Positions 45,781-55,601 of a DNA stretch of 64,000 bases are shown here, in pieces; the first letter of the stretch is position 1, and every line of letters begins with the position of its first letter. The notes under the pieces are model-generated. The model was not told where the DNA came from, made no database searches, and was given only the letters and a program-made list of their open reading frames with translations. The DNA comes from Hanleya hanleyi (taxonomy: Eukaryota > Mollusca > Polyplacophora > Lepidopleurida > Hanleyidae). Position numbers and translations under genes: made by a program. The DNA lies in NCBI GenBank assembly GCA_036873755.1, contig JAVTVY010018767.1:1-64000 (forward strand), in the 5' to 3' direction.

Positions 45781-46349
45781 ACATCGCGTAATCCAGACCG
45801 CGCAACAATCATACCAGATTTCAGAATTCCTACTACTTGCTCGAACACTTATGCCCTATCAATAAGCCATGCAGAATCTAAGGAACGCGCGCACATTTCT
45901 CTTGCTTAATTGACAATGGTTACCGTTTTGCTTTAACGACTACTTGTGCTTGTCCACTCAACGGCGTCATCGCCGACTCGTCTTCACTTTGCCTTTCATC
46001 GTCGAATATCACCGATTGACGTAAACTGTCATGGCATTGTTGGTGCAAGGTTTTGCAATGATAGAATATGATTAGATTCTCCCACAAACACAGCATTGGA
46101 GATGAAAACATTGGAAACACACGCACAGGACGACCCACTATCTCCTGGGTGGATTTCATGTATATCTGAGAAGAAATGAGTTTGGATACCGGTCCTCAAA
46201 CTGAATGAGCTATGGCTCTAGGAGTATGGGTATGGGTCATTAAACTGAATGAGATGAGGCTCTAGGAGGATGAGGAGTAGTCCACAAACTGAATGATATG
46301 AAAAGCCATGAACTATCAGTCGAGCCATGTATACAAGTGCAAGTGGATA
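45781..46349. other. Host interval without recognised features
   Basis: Contains a roughly 40-bp imperfect repeat ('AAACTGAATGA.ATG.GGCTCTAGGAG', 46198-46300). No gene supported. Confidence 0.5.
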
Positions 46350-46590
46350 CCTGTCTCTACACGCTACGCGAACGTTCAGAGCAGTAGTAACATACAATCT
46401 TCTTCTTTAAATGTTAAATTAGCAAAGCCAACAATTTATTTCTTTAGTTCTGCACAAAATGCTATCTTTTGTGCAGAAAAATGCCCAAATTTTATATTGT
46501 TAACGCTCAGAGACATAAGTGACGTAAAACAGGGACGACTGGCGTTTGGAATGGGCTTCCGTCTGATTTTGGCTTTTTCTTATACCGGTA
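46350..46590 (+). repeat. Dispersed repeat, copy 1
   Basis: About 80% identical in the same orientation to 48668-48908 (shared AGTAGTAACATACAA, TTAGCAAAGCCAACAATTTAT, TGCCCAAATTTTATA). Ends differ; family unknown. Confidence 0.75.
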
Positions 46591-47539
46591 CATTAAATCA
46601 AGCAAAATTTTTGTAAACGAGGAACATGGACTTTACACCTGGACCATGAGGAAAAATCCACGTAAATTTGTATGGGGTCATCTGCAGGCGTGTTTGTAAA
46701 ATTATGATTTGTCCCGGAAATAATAAGAGCCCAAGGGGCTTCAATATACGCCCGTACATCTGGAATTACCCAGGTCCAAATTTCGAGATTGTTTAGTAGC
46801 CTTGATCCCAATTGGTAACTAGCAATCCAGAGAATGGTCTACGATTTTGTGCTTCTGTGAATATAACATACATCACATCTTATGTTAAATGATAAACTAA
46901 AATGGGCTTAACTCTTGGTAACTATGTCCCCTTGAAACAAGAGCCGAGAGCTCACATATCCACAATGAAATCGACAATAGTCAAACACAAGAAAATATTA
47001 GTTTTCCTTCAAATAGATTCATTTTAGGTGACAAATTTATTCACGAAGGAAGGAAACTGTGAAGAAAGTGATGAACTCAACCTTTGTTCTTGAGTTAATA
47101 AACATAAAGTATCCCTCTCCCAGTTAGATTAGTAAATGTGTGGTTTTAATTTCACAACAGTTCAACTGAATGTAGCTGTTTTTCACATGTATCAAACACA
47201 GGCGACAACTCCACAGGACAAATGCGAAATACATTTAGGGGAGACAACTCTGAATATTCTAACCTTACACGTATAGTCAGCTAAACTGGATTCAGTTTTG
47301 GGGGATTGCGACCTTGACCTTTGACAAATCGATCTCAAAATGAATATGACTCCTCTTTGCCATGCGCATAAGGTATATCCCAAAGTTTGGTAACAATCCA
47401 AAGCTAGAATCTAGAGATATCGCACGGACAACAAATGTTAATGGATGAATAGACGGGATAGATGGACAGAACTCACAATCGTCTTACACGACCTCGTCTT
47501 TGACAGGCATATGAAAATGTGACTTTTAATGATTTATTG
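46591..47539. other. Host interval without recognised features
   Basis: AT-rich. Contains one segment (46615-46660, GGAACATGGACTTTACACC) related to the 'CGGAACACGGACTTTACCCC' motif of the EL2 TIRs. No gene supported. Confidence 0.45.
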
Positions 47540-48470
47540 ATTTTGAGTTCACAGTGACCTTGACCTTTGACCTTGAACTAAATTTGGTACATGACACATT
47601 GTCTCCCCTTAATGTATCAATGCCAAAACAAATCATGATTTTTAACGATTTCAGGATTTCGGGGTGATAGTGACCTTGACCTTTCACCCACAGTGGTACG
47701 TAACACATCGTGTCCCCCTACAGGCGCAAAAAGATCTTTCTAATGATTTCCTGATTTTGCGTTACAGTGACCTTGACCTTTGAGCTTTATCTAAATTTTG
47801 GTACACGACACATTCTCTCCCTCCAATGAATCAATGGACAACAAATCATGATTTTTAACAATTTCATAATTTTGGGGTCACAGGGAACTTGACCTTCAAC
47901 GTTGACCTACATTTTAGTACGGGACAGATCATGCCCTCCTAATGTATCTACTGACACAAAAACGTTATTTTTTTAAATTTCTTGATTCTGGGGGTCACAG
48001 TGACCTTGACTATTGACCTTGACCTAAATTTTGGTCACACAAAAATCATGATTTTGGGGTCACAGTGACCTTGACCTTATTTTTGGCATGCGACACTTCA
48101 TTTCCTCCCATTAATTCCACTCTCGAAATATTAGAATTTTTAATAATTTCCTGAATTTGCAGTCACACTGACCTTTGACCTCTGACCTCGACCTACATTT
48201 GGTATCCAACACATCTTCCCCACCCCCCAGGGAATCCGCTCACCAAAAATTAGAACTGTAGATAGAAAAATGTCAATGATCAATGATTTCTGATTTTTAG
48301 GCCTAGGTGACCCAATTTCGGTAAGCCGCACATGGTCTCAATACCTAGTGTATATAAAAATTGCAAGTGTGGAAGAAATCATTCATAGATACAGACCGGA
48401 CACGAACATTTCAGTGATTTTCTGTTTTTCAGGACAGAGCGTTGACCTCTGACCTCGACCTTCATTTTGG
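47540..48470 (-). repeat. AGGTCA-rich diverged minisatellite
   Basis: About eight units of 96-118 bp, each centred on 'CACAGTGACCTTGACCTTTGACC' (near 47551, 47667, 47763, 47880, 47993, 48060, 48160 and 48440) followed by 'ATTTTGGTAC.CGACACAT'. Divergence is high. The motif contains repeated TGACCT (AGGTCA) hexamers. Confidence 0.8.
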
Positions 48471-48667
48471 TAGGGTATCCACTCACAAAAAATTGGAACT
48501 GTAGATAGAAAACTGTCCCGGATATAGACCGGACACGAGGGACGGACGGACGGACGGACAGACGGATGGGAACCGCCATCACATAATACGGCCGCTTTTT
48601 TGGCGAGCGTATAAAAAAAAACGGAACACAGACTTTACCCCTAAACCATGGAGAATAACCCAGCGTG

Positions 48668-48908
48668 TCTTCACACGCTACACGAACGTTTAGAGGAGTA
48701 GTAACATACAAACTTCTTCTTTATATGTTAGGTTAGCAAAGCCAACAATTTATCTCTTTAAATTCTGCACAAATGCTATGTTTCGTGAGGACAAAATGCC
48801 CAAATTTTATACTGTTGGCGCCCAGAGACATCACTGACGTGAAACAGGGTCGACTCACGTTTGGAAACGGGTTTTCTTCTGATTTTGGCGTTTTCTTATA
48901 CCGATATC
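48668..48908 (+). repeat. Dispersed repeat, copy 2
   Basis: Partner of 46350-46590. It is preceded by a GACG run (48541-48560) and by 'GGAACACAGACTTTACCCCTAAACCATGG', which resembles a unit of the EL2 TIR. Confidence 0.75.
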
Positions 48909-49850
48909 ATGGATTTTCAATATGCCGCCTTGAACCAAAAGGAAGCTAATGTGTCCAAATCACCAGATCTGCTGTAATATTACATATACAGCAGAGCTTC
49001 TGGCATGCAGGATACTCGTCTTCATGAGAAGGTTCAGACAATATCAATTGACGTATGTTTACATCCTTCTCATGCGCCAAGCCAACTCCTTTGGAAAGCT
49101 TCTTTCTTATACACACTCATCACTGCATCGAACACAAACCTTCTCATCACGTTTATGATGAACGCAAAAATATCTGAGTTTGACCCAATCCTTCTGACAG
49201 TGTAGTCGATAATATTGGACTATCGTCTCATTCTGCATCAATAGTCCTGTCCATGGGCCAATAATCATTTGTAGGTAGCTTATTACATTTCTTTTCGATA
49301 TCTGCTTGTTTGACAATGGAACATTGGTGAAATACAGCTATAGGTTACGTCAAACATACATGTATGTGGTCTGGACGAGTTTTGTCATTTCAAAAATGGG
49401 AATCGGATGAGATTGAGCCTGATATTTTTCTCGGTTTCAAGTGTATCTAACTGACAATTATTACCACACGATACGCCAATATCATGCTCTTTTGTGAAAT
49501 CTAATCAAACTTTACCTGGCTCAGGTATCGGCATTTATGGGTGGTGTCCTTGATACGCTCTGTTAGTACCGGTATCAAAGCCAAATATACATCAAATGAA
49601 AATTTTAAAAAAATTGTCAACAGTTTTCAATGATTACAGCAAGCAATCATGATGTTCTTCACATAATATCCTTGTCACTAACCAACCATCTCGCTGGGGG
49701 TCTAATAATACCCCAGCCACCAGTCAGATTTTTGGACAGGATTCCCGGCCGCGCGCATATGCGTGTTTCGGGTGATACATGTATAACTAAATATACGAAA
49801 CCAAGATATGTACACTAATCATGGCCTAGCATTGCGAGATGGTATTATGC
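48909..49850. other. Host interval up to EL2
   Basis: AT-rich, no supported gene or repeat beyond short frames. Confidence 0.5.
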
Positions 49851-49856
49851 TCTGTT
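49851..49856. repeat. EL2 target-site duplication, left (TCTGTT)
   Basis: Perfect hexamer, repeated at 62367-62372 right after the other TIR. Confidence 0.93.
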
Positions 49857-50227
49857 AGTAGTAGGGAGCAACTCGATCCATTCTTATTTTCCAGGGAGGT
49901 AACTCTTGGTCCCCTTTTTCCAGGTTAAAGGTATAGGGGACGCCCCATCGCCTTTCACCTCTGGGGCGCCTGGGGCGCCAGGGGGCGCCACCAGCTCAAG
50001 GTCACGTGGAGGTCAAAAGTAGTTCCGGCAACCTGTAACCTTTGTATTCCTCCGCGGACAGAACGTAGTCCCATGTCAACCAAGTGACTTCCAATGTTAA
50101 TGTATACCGGGAATGCCTAAAAAGAGTATGGGAATAGACGTTTTGTGACAGGAGTGGGTCTCTAGTGGACCGAATGGGTCGAGTGAGGTATCAGGTGAAG
50201 CATTCGTGAAGGGGCATCCAGTCATGG

Positions 50228-50640
50228 GTGGGTGTATGTAAAATTAGGATTTTTTCCCAAAAATATAAAAAGCGGAACACGGACTTTACCCAAAAATATA
50301 AAAAGCGGAACACGGACTTTACCCCTAAACTAGGGGAAAACCCCTATCAACTCTAGCCAAAAGGGCTAATATCGGTCCCCGGGCTTATCGGGACCTGCCT
50401 ATCAAGTCAATGGGGTGGGTGCATGTAAAATTAGGATTTTTTTCCGAAAATATAAAAAAATCGGAATACGGACTTTACCCCTAAAATAGGGGAAAACCCC
50501 TATCAACTCTAGCCAAAAGGGCTAATATCGGGCCCCGGGATTATTGGGACCTGCCTATCAAGTCAATGGGGTGGGTGCATGTAAAATTAGGATTTTTTTC
50601 CGAAAATATAAAAAGCGGAACACGGACTTTACCTCTACAA
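50228..50640 (+). repeat. 157-bp tandem units inside EL2 left TIR
   Basis: Three copies beginning 'GGGTGCATGTAAAATTAGGAT' (first copy variant) and containing AAAAGCGGAACACGGACTTT and palindromic AGGGGAAAACCCCT. Mirrored at about 61620-61990. Single degraded copies of the CGGAACA.GGACTTTACCCC motif exist outside (48620, 46620). Confidence 0.9.
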
Positions 50641-51173
50641 TAGGGGTCTGTATTATACAATATAAGGGAAAATGCCTGTATGGAGTATGGGGATGGTCCC
50701 TTTTTTTTCGTGGGCTTTACTATGGCTTGTGGGGTCGCGTTTTTCTCGTCTCGCCAAGAAAATGACAAGGGGAAGGGTCCTGGAGCGAATCGGTGAAATT
50801 TTTGGGAAAAGTCACCGAGGTCTGTATATAGGCCCATAGGCTGGCCATGGGGGGTATAGGTCCAACCTGGGAAATTCACACACGTTCATTGTGATATGGG
50901 TTGCTTGGATTTGTTTTTCACGTCTCGTCATTTAGAACACGATGGGAAGGGTCCCGGAGCGAAACGGTGAAATTTTTGGAAAAAGTCACCGAGGCCTGGG
51001 TAGGCCCATAGGCCTATACTGCATGGCTATGGGTGTATAGGTCCATACGGGGTGGACGTTTTGGGATCTAGGTGGGCCACTAATGGTCCGATGGGGTCGA
51101 GTGAGGTATCAATGTGAAGCCTATGTGAGGGGGCAACCGATGGGATGGATGTGGGGTAGGAATATCGTCATTC

Positions 51174-51338
51174 TGCGCATGCGCAATAGACAAAGTGTAT
51201 GGAAATAGACGTTTTGGGATCTAGGGGAGCCACTAGTGGGCCGATTGGATCGAGTGAGGTATCAATGTGAAGCCTATGTGAGGGGGCATCTGATGGGGTG
51301 AGTGCGGGGTTGAAATACCGTAACTCTGCGCATGCGCA
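51174..51338. promoter_or_regulatory. NRF-1-type palindromes, EL2 left TIR
   Basis: Perfect TGCGCATGCGCA at 51174-51185 and 51327-51338. The matching right-TIR site is 61088-61099. Confidence 0.65.
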
Positions 51339-52180
51339 GTGGACAAAGGGTATGGAAATAGATGTTTTGGGGTCTAGGTGGGCCACTAGTGGGTCGATGG
51401 GATCGAGTGAGGCATCCATGTGAAGCCTATGTGAGGGGGCTAGACAAGGGTGTCGTTTCCATTCTGCTGCGCAGGTCACGTGGGTTGTGACGTCACTTCC
51501 GGGTTTCACCTCCAAACCCAGAAGAGTTTCAATGTTCTCTTAGGCGTCCGGATGTTCAACCTCCGGGGTTTTTCCCGGCCCGGCCCGGCCCGCCCCGGCC
51601 GCAGCGCGCGCGCGTGGGGGTGATCTGATGACGCAGCGCGCGCAGGTTATCCGGAAGTGCGTGGGTGAATCCGCAGCGCGCGCGCGCATGGAGACCCTCA
51701 TACATACCCTAATGCAGGCGCAGACGTGATGTGCCCGGATGATAGACACGGACGTCGCCGAGAAAAACACATACAACACGTCACATACAGTCGCCCCCCT
51801 CAAGACCCTCATATATACCCGAAAAGATACGGACGTTACCGAAAAGACACGGACGTTACCGAAAAGACACGGACTTTACCGAAAAGACACGGACTTTACC
51901 GAAAAGACACGGACGTACCCGAAAAGACACGAAGGTGAACGACATTGTGGGAAAACCCCACAGACAGGTTAGTACATGCATTCCTATGATGTTCACAGGT
52001 TACGCCCATTCACGAAGGGCCGTCACAGGCCGTAGTAGAAAAAAGCGCATTTCTAACCTTATTGACCTTATGGCGCAAGCGAGTATAACAAGTGCCCATG
52101 ACTCACAAGGTGTATAAAACCCTACCCAACAGGTACACTATAAAGCCACCTCTCTAACCGTTCGCTTTTCATTTCCCACC
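51339..52180. promoter_or_regulatory. EL2 leader region: CRE site, GC-rich tract, 20-bp repeats, TATA boxes
   Basis: Holds TGACGTCA at about 51489 next to ACTTCCGG (the same pair occurs in the EL1 TIRs), a very GC-rich tract with alternating GCGCGC (about 51570-51690), six 20-bp units of CCGAAAAGACACGGACGTTA (51819-51932) and two TATA boxes (TATAAAA 52113, TATAAAG 52139) ahead of the first gene. No coding sequence recognised. Confidence 0.6.
51819..51932 (+). repeat. 20-bp tandem repeat, EL2 leader
   Basis: About six copies of CCGAAAAGACACGGACGTTA with a GACTTTA variant. Resembles in part the TIR motif CGGAACACGGACTTTACC. Confidence 0.92.
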
Positions 52181-52867
52181 ATGGCAGCGAGCGGAACAGA
52201 GCTTGCGTTATTCCAACTGACGTCCAACGTCTACCTCATCGTCAATGACTATCACCTGGAGCTGGTCCAAGACGCACCGCAGAAGGTGAAGATTTTGTTA
52301 TCGCTATCAGGCTAGACTCTATTGACACGATTGTTACAGGGAAAAGACGCCGAAAGGGATTTCATGCACGTGGAAGTCGGCGTGCACATACGCACTGCTG
52401 TAGAGGATTTCCTTTTTCCCCGGTTGGAACAGAGTGGCGGTACCTATATGACACTCTGTCCACCCTTATGGATGGCACTGAAAGATGTACTCCCCGAGGT
52501 GGATGACTTACTACATCCCGAGGTGAAAGAAGGCACTGTGGCTACCCGGAGGCTTACACCTGGCTGCACCCTATTGTTGTACCCCAAACGAGTGGACCTC
52601 ATCGATAGCGGACTTAGGTGTTGGTGTACGCCTGAACCCAAAGCGCACGTCTCTTTGTCACCGGAAGGATGGACTACCTTGAAACGGGTGTTGTTGGGTG
52701 ACCTGCACGGTGATAGCATTCACCTGTGTGACGACGTCTACATTTTCTCCGGTCCCTTTTTCGCTCGACTCCTCTGTCTGAACGACGGTGGTTTTACCCT
52801 GGACCCCGATCTATGGACGGCTGTGGAACAAGTAGTCCCCATTGTCGATAAGGTACTATCTCTATAG
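52181..52867 (+). pseudogene. Double PC4-like protein with in-frame TAG (EL2)
   Basis: 228 codons from MAASGTELALFQL, one TAG at 52313-52315 (codon 45), otherwise open in the same frame to 52867. Four Trp-type half-repeats can be traced: a first one disrupted by the TAG, which falls where paralogues have the conserved Trp; CPPLWMALKDVLPEVDDLL; LSPEGWTTLKRVLLGDLHGD; and FTLDPDLWTAVEQVVPIVDK. It therefore looks like two PC4-like pseudo-dimers fused in tandem, twice the size of the EL1 paralogue (28976-29506). Two TATA boxes precede it. If TAG is read through or the lower part is translated alone, the second pseudo-dimer could still be made. Absent from EL1. Probable role in transcription or DNA binding, by inference. 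Confidence 0.7.
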
Positions 52868-52949
52868 GAGCCACATAACCAATCAGAATAGTACGTATCA
52901 CGGACTACACCCGTAGAGCTACATCTAGGCGCGCATGTGTGACATGGTC

Positions 52950-52956
52950 TATAAAA
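52950..52956 (+). promoter_or_regulatory. TATA box, tail-anchored protein gene (EL2)
   Basis: TATAAAA, 46 bp before the ATG at 53003, in a block conserved with EL1. Confidence 0.75.
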
Positions 52957-53002
52957 CACGTCCCTCTGGATCCCACACCTTCATTTCTACGGTTGCAGAG
53001 CC

Positions 53003-53329
53003 ATGACGGAGATCCAGCCCTATGCGACTCGCATTTTACAGCATGCCACCGTGGTTAATTCACTCACGGGTTACCGAGCAGTGGTCCGGTCCATGTTTGC
53101 AGATGGCGACGACAACGACGGGCGACGCCAGATCCTGAACGAGTTCACAGAAGCGGTCCTCGACAGAGTGCACTCGATGGAGAGGTGTGCCATCACTCAC
53201 CACTACTGGACTATGACAGCCATCCTTGATGCTCGGGCTATGGACCACGAGCGCTCACGCCGGAACCAACGACGGCTGGTTGGCCTCAAAATAGTCTGTG
53301 CCCTATTGACCCTGGCGCTGTGGCATTGA
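53003..53329 (+). CDS. Small tail-anchored protein, function unknown (EL2)
   Basis: 108 residues, intact, about 85% identical to the EL1 protein at 28584-28907. Same layout: soluble N-terminal part (MTEIQPYATRILQHATVVN), a middle 'AITHHYWTMTAILDARAMD' identical in both copies, the basic HERSRRNQRR patch and a C-terminal hydrophobic anchor (GLKIVCALLTLALWH). Conservation in two separately decaying elements suggests it mattered while the family was active. Confidence 0.82.
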   Translation: MTEIQPYATRILQHATVVNSLTGYRAVVRSMFADGDDNDGRRQILNEFTEAVLDRVHSMERCAITHHYWTMTAILDARAMDHERSRRNQRRLVGLKIVCALLTLALWH

Positions 53330-53402
53330 CAGTGGGACCTCACCAATAAATACGAGGGTCAGACAGTGTGTGTGTCATTCACCGTTCGTCATTGGATCAA
53401 GC

Positions 53403-53906
53403 ATGTCACCAGTCCTACGAGCCATCCTTCCCCTTACACCCCGGGTGGGGTTACACGTCTATGAAGATAAAGTCACCCTCGTGGAAGACCGTGGAGATGT
53501 TTGCCGGTCGCGCGCTGAGACCGTATCGAATACGGTTACGCTACACCGTGACGGCTGGACCAAATTTAAACGGGTGTTGAGCGGCTGTTTCCGATTTCCT
53601 GACAATTCATCCAATAAGCAGATAAATGCCATCTACGTAAAACCGTGACCTTCTTCTTCCCACGCCTGGCCAGCCACTAAGACTGTGGCCGGCGAGCTTC
53701 ACCTCAGACCCCGGGATCTGTGGACAGCCTCTGATAAAAGTGGTGCCTGGTCGACCAGCGCCGGAGTTTACACCGGACGAGCGGATCATCATCGACGAGT
53801 TGGAGTGGGCCCGCAAAGCCCTGACAGAAGCAGCGCAGAACTCCACGAACAAATGTCTAGCCATGAACCAGACGACGATGCCATTGATTACCCTGCCAGA
53901 CTTTGA
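53403..53906 (+). pseudogene. PC4-like gene, degraded copy (EL2)
   Basis: Orthologue by position of the EL1 gene 28976-29506. It begins MSPVLRAILPLTPRVGLHVY and keeps the first half-repeat (VTLHRDGWTKFKRVLSG) but loses the frame at about 53585. The second half is recognisable only in fragments: 'LRPRDLWTAS' (another frame) and the acidic tail 'SHEPDDDAIDYPARL' near 53870-53906. Several indels; inactive. Confidence 0.75.
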
Positions 53907-54024
53907 CCACCGATCGTCTTGATCTCACGTTCTCCTTATAAATATTTATGAGACAGTCAAATCTGGTACCATTCACGTACTGACTAAGTATTTGAGCATA
54001 TAATACTGGCGTATCTCAGCTTGA

Positions 54025-54450
54025 CCTCTGGAGGTTTTCCTGCACGTGTATGCGGATAAGGTCGATATCATGGAGGAGGTGGGAGACACGGACCCTACAC
54101 AACCGTGCGCGGCTCACATTCGTCTGTCCCGAGAGGGCTGGACCAAATTCAAACGGGTGTTGTCTGGTGAACTGGACGGCGACCTCATCCACTTGTGTCA
54201 CGATGTGTACATCCGACGCGGCCCTTTCTTTGCTCAATTGGCTCGGCTAGATGGGGGTACAGTGCATTTTACCCTTCACCCTGATCTATGGTCTGCATTG
54301 GAAGATGCCGTAGTAGATGTGGATCAAGTGTTTATCAAGCGGTCATCAGACGAGTTGGACTGGTCATTTACCATGGACACTGTGGAAGCCAACGAAGAAA
54401 ATCAGAAAGAAACTCCGGCCCAAGATATACCCGTTATAAATAAACGATAG
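54025..54450 (+). pseudogene. PC4-like gene, 5'-truncated copy (EL2)
   Basis: Open from 54025 to the TAG at 54448 but with no in-frame ATG at the expected place; a TGA (54022-54024) sits just upstream. Contains both half-repeats intact: IRLSREGWTKFKRVLSGELD and FTLHPDLWSALEDAVVDVDQ, then a diverged acidic tail. Homology begins at the 'LHVYADKV' level, so the first dozen residues are lost. It could be used only from a non-AUG start. The TATA box of the integrase gene (54435-54442) lies inside its 3' end. Confidence 0.7.
54435..54442 (+). promoter_or_regulatory. TATA box, integrase gene (EL2)
   Basis: TATAAATA, 36 bp before the ATG at 54478, embedded in the end of the preceding frame. Confidence 0.75.
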
Positions 54451-54477
54451 AGCCAGGGTCCATCATCATCTGTCACC

Positions 54478-55551
54478 ATGAAGCGCTGGGAGAAGGTGTT
54501 GAATAACTTATACTACAGTCCCGACAGTCCGGCGGCCTATAGTGCATTGTCGGCTCTCTATCGAGCGGCCAAACCCCAGGGGATACAACGTGCCCAAGTC
54601 CGAGATTGGTTAAGAAAACAAGACACCTATACATTACATCGAGCTGTCCGTCGCCATTTTCTACGGAACCGGGTCATCGTGGGAGGAATAGATGCCCAGT
54701 GGCAAGCGGATTTGGTCGATATGAGCGCCTTTGCCAAACACAACGATGGGAATCGGTATATCTTGACGTGCATCGATATCCTATCCAAGTATGCGTGGGT
54801 GGTACCCATCCGGACGAAAACGGGGGAGAATCTCATAGCGGCGTTCAAAGACATCTTCAAGACCGGGCGCAAACCTTTGTATTTGCAAACCGACGAAGGC
54901 AAGGAATTCCTCAACAGACCGTTCCAACAGTTTCTGAAAGCCCAGAAGGTGTTTTTCTTCCATACGTACAACGAGACCAAGGCTTCCGTGGTGGAAAGGT
55001 TCAACAGGACATTCAAAGGCAGCATGTATAAATATTTCACCTATAAGAATACAAGGCGGTACATCGATGTTCTCCCGAAACTTGTGAGGGGTTACAATCG
55101 AGCCTATCGTCGGAGTATAGAGAGAGCCCCCATTACCGTGACCCAACGCAATGAAGCCCAAGTCCGGCGTGTCTTGTACCCCAGGCAATCGCAGCGAACG
55201 ACGAAGGCGGTGTTCAAGGTCGGGGACCCTGTACGGGTCAGTAAAGTCAAAGGTCAATTTGAGAAAAGTTACTTGCCCAACTGGAGCGATGAGCACTTCC
55301 TGATTAAACGGCGCCTACCCCGACGGCAGCGAGTCTATGAACTGGAAGATCTTCAAGGGAAACCGTTGCTAGGGACGTTTTACGAGACGGAATTACAGCC
55401 TGTCGTAAAAACACAGCAAGACTACTACACGGTGGAGCAGATTTTGAAAACGGAACGTCGACGTGGCAAACTGTTTCATTTCGTCAAATGGCAAGGCTGG
55501 CCCAGTTCCTTCAATTCCTGGGTCGCTGCCAACCAGGTGAAACGACTATAA
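54478..55551 (+). CDS. Polinton chromodomain integrase, intact (EL2)
   Basis: 357 residues. An N-terminal helical region (SALSALYRAAKPQGI; DTYTLHRAVRRHFLRNRV) precedes the rve catalytic core with Asp78 (QADLVDM), Asp139 (LQTDEGKEF) and Glu173 (ASVVERFNRT), the last two separated by 33 residues as usual in this family. A small beta domain (FKVGDPVRVSK, about 246-256) and a C-terminal chromodomain (YYTVEQILK ... FHFVKWQGWP.SFNSW, about 317-348) follow. It inserts the element with a 6-bp stagger, in line with the TCTGTT duplication. All catalytic residues are present and there is no stop, so it may still be active and act on EL1 ends, which share AGTAGTA. The stop overlaps the next TATA box. Confidence 0.97.
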   Translation: MKRWEKVLNNLYYSPDSPAAYSALSALYRAAKPQGIQRAQVRDWLRKQDTYTLHRAVRRHFLRNRVIVGGIDAQWQADLVDMSAFAKHNDGNRYILTCIDILSKYAWVVPIRTKTGENLIAAFKDIFKTGRKPLYLQTDEGKEFLNRPFQQFLKAQKVFFFHTYNETKASVVERFNRTFKGSMYKYFTYKNTRRYIDVLPKLVRGYNRAYRRSIERAPITVTQRNEAQVRRVLYPRQSQRTTKAVFKVGDPVRVSKVKGQFEKSYLPNWSDEHFLIKRRLPRRQRVYELEDLQGKPLLGTFYETELQPVVKTQQDYYTVEQILKTERRRGKLFHFVKWQGWPSSFNSWVAANQVKRL

Positions 55552-55553
55552 AG
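55547..55553 (+). promoter_or_regulatory. TATA box, membrane protein gene, overlapping integrase stop (EL2)
   Basis: TATAAAG, 49 bp before the ATG at 55602; TAA stop at 55549-55551 inside it. Confidence 0.75.
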
Positions 55554-55601
55554 CCAGACACCACTGCCGTCAATCTTCATTCCACGTCCGACCACAGTGC
55601 T

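Larger units (their letters stand above)
49857..51338. repeat. EL2 left terminal inverted repeat
   Basis: About 1.48 kb, matching 60938-62366 in reverse complement. From outside in: a GGCGCC-rich segment with TATTCCTCCGCGGACAG (about 50043), three roughly 157-bp units (50228-50640), two roughly 180-bp units with 'GGAGCGAA.CGGTGAAATTTTTGG' (about 50640-51050), then the 155-bp NRF-1-type units shared with EL1. Confidence 0.95.

Noticed and set aside
48539..48562. GACG-run as a regulatory or origin signal
   Set aside because: Simple tetranucleotide repeat, also at 63258. No further context.
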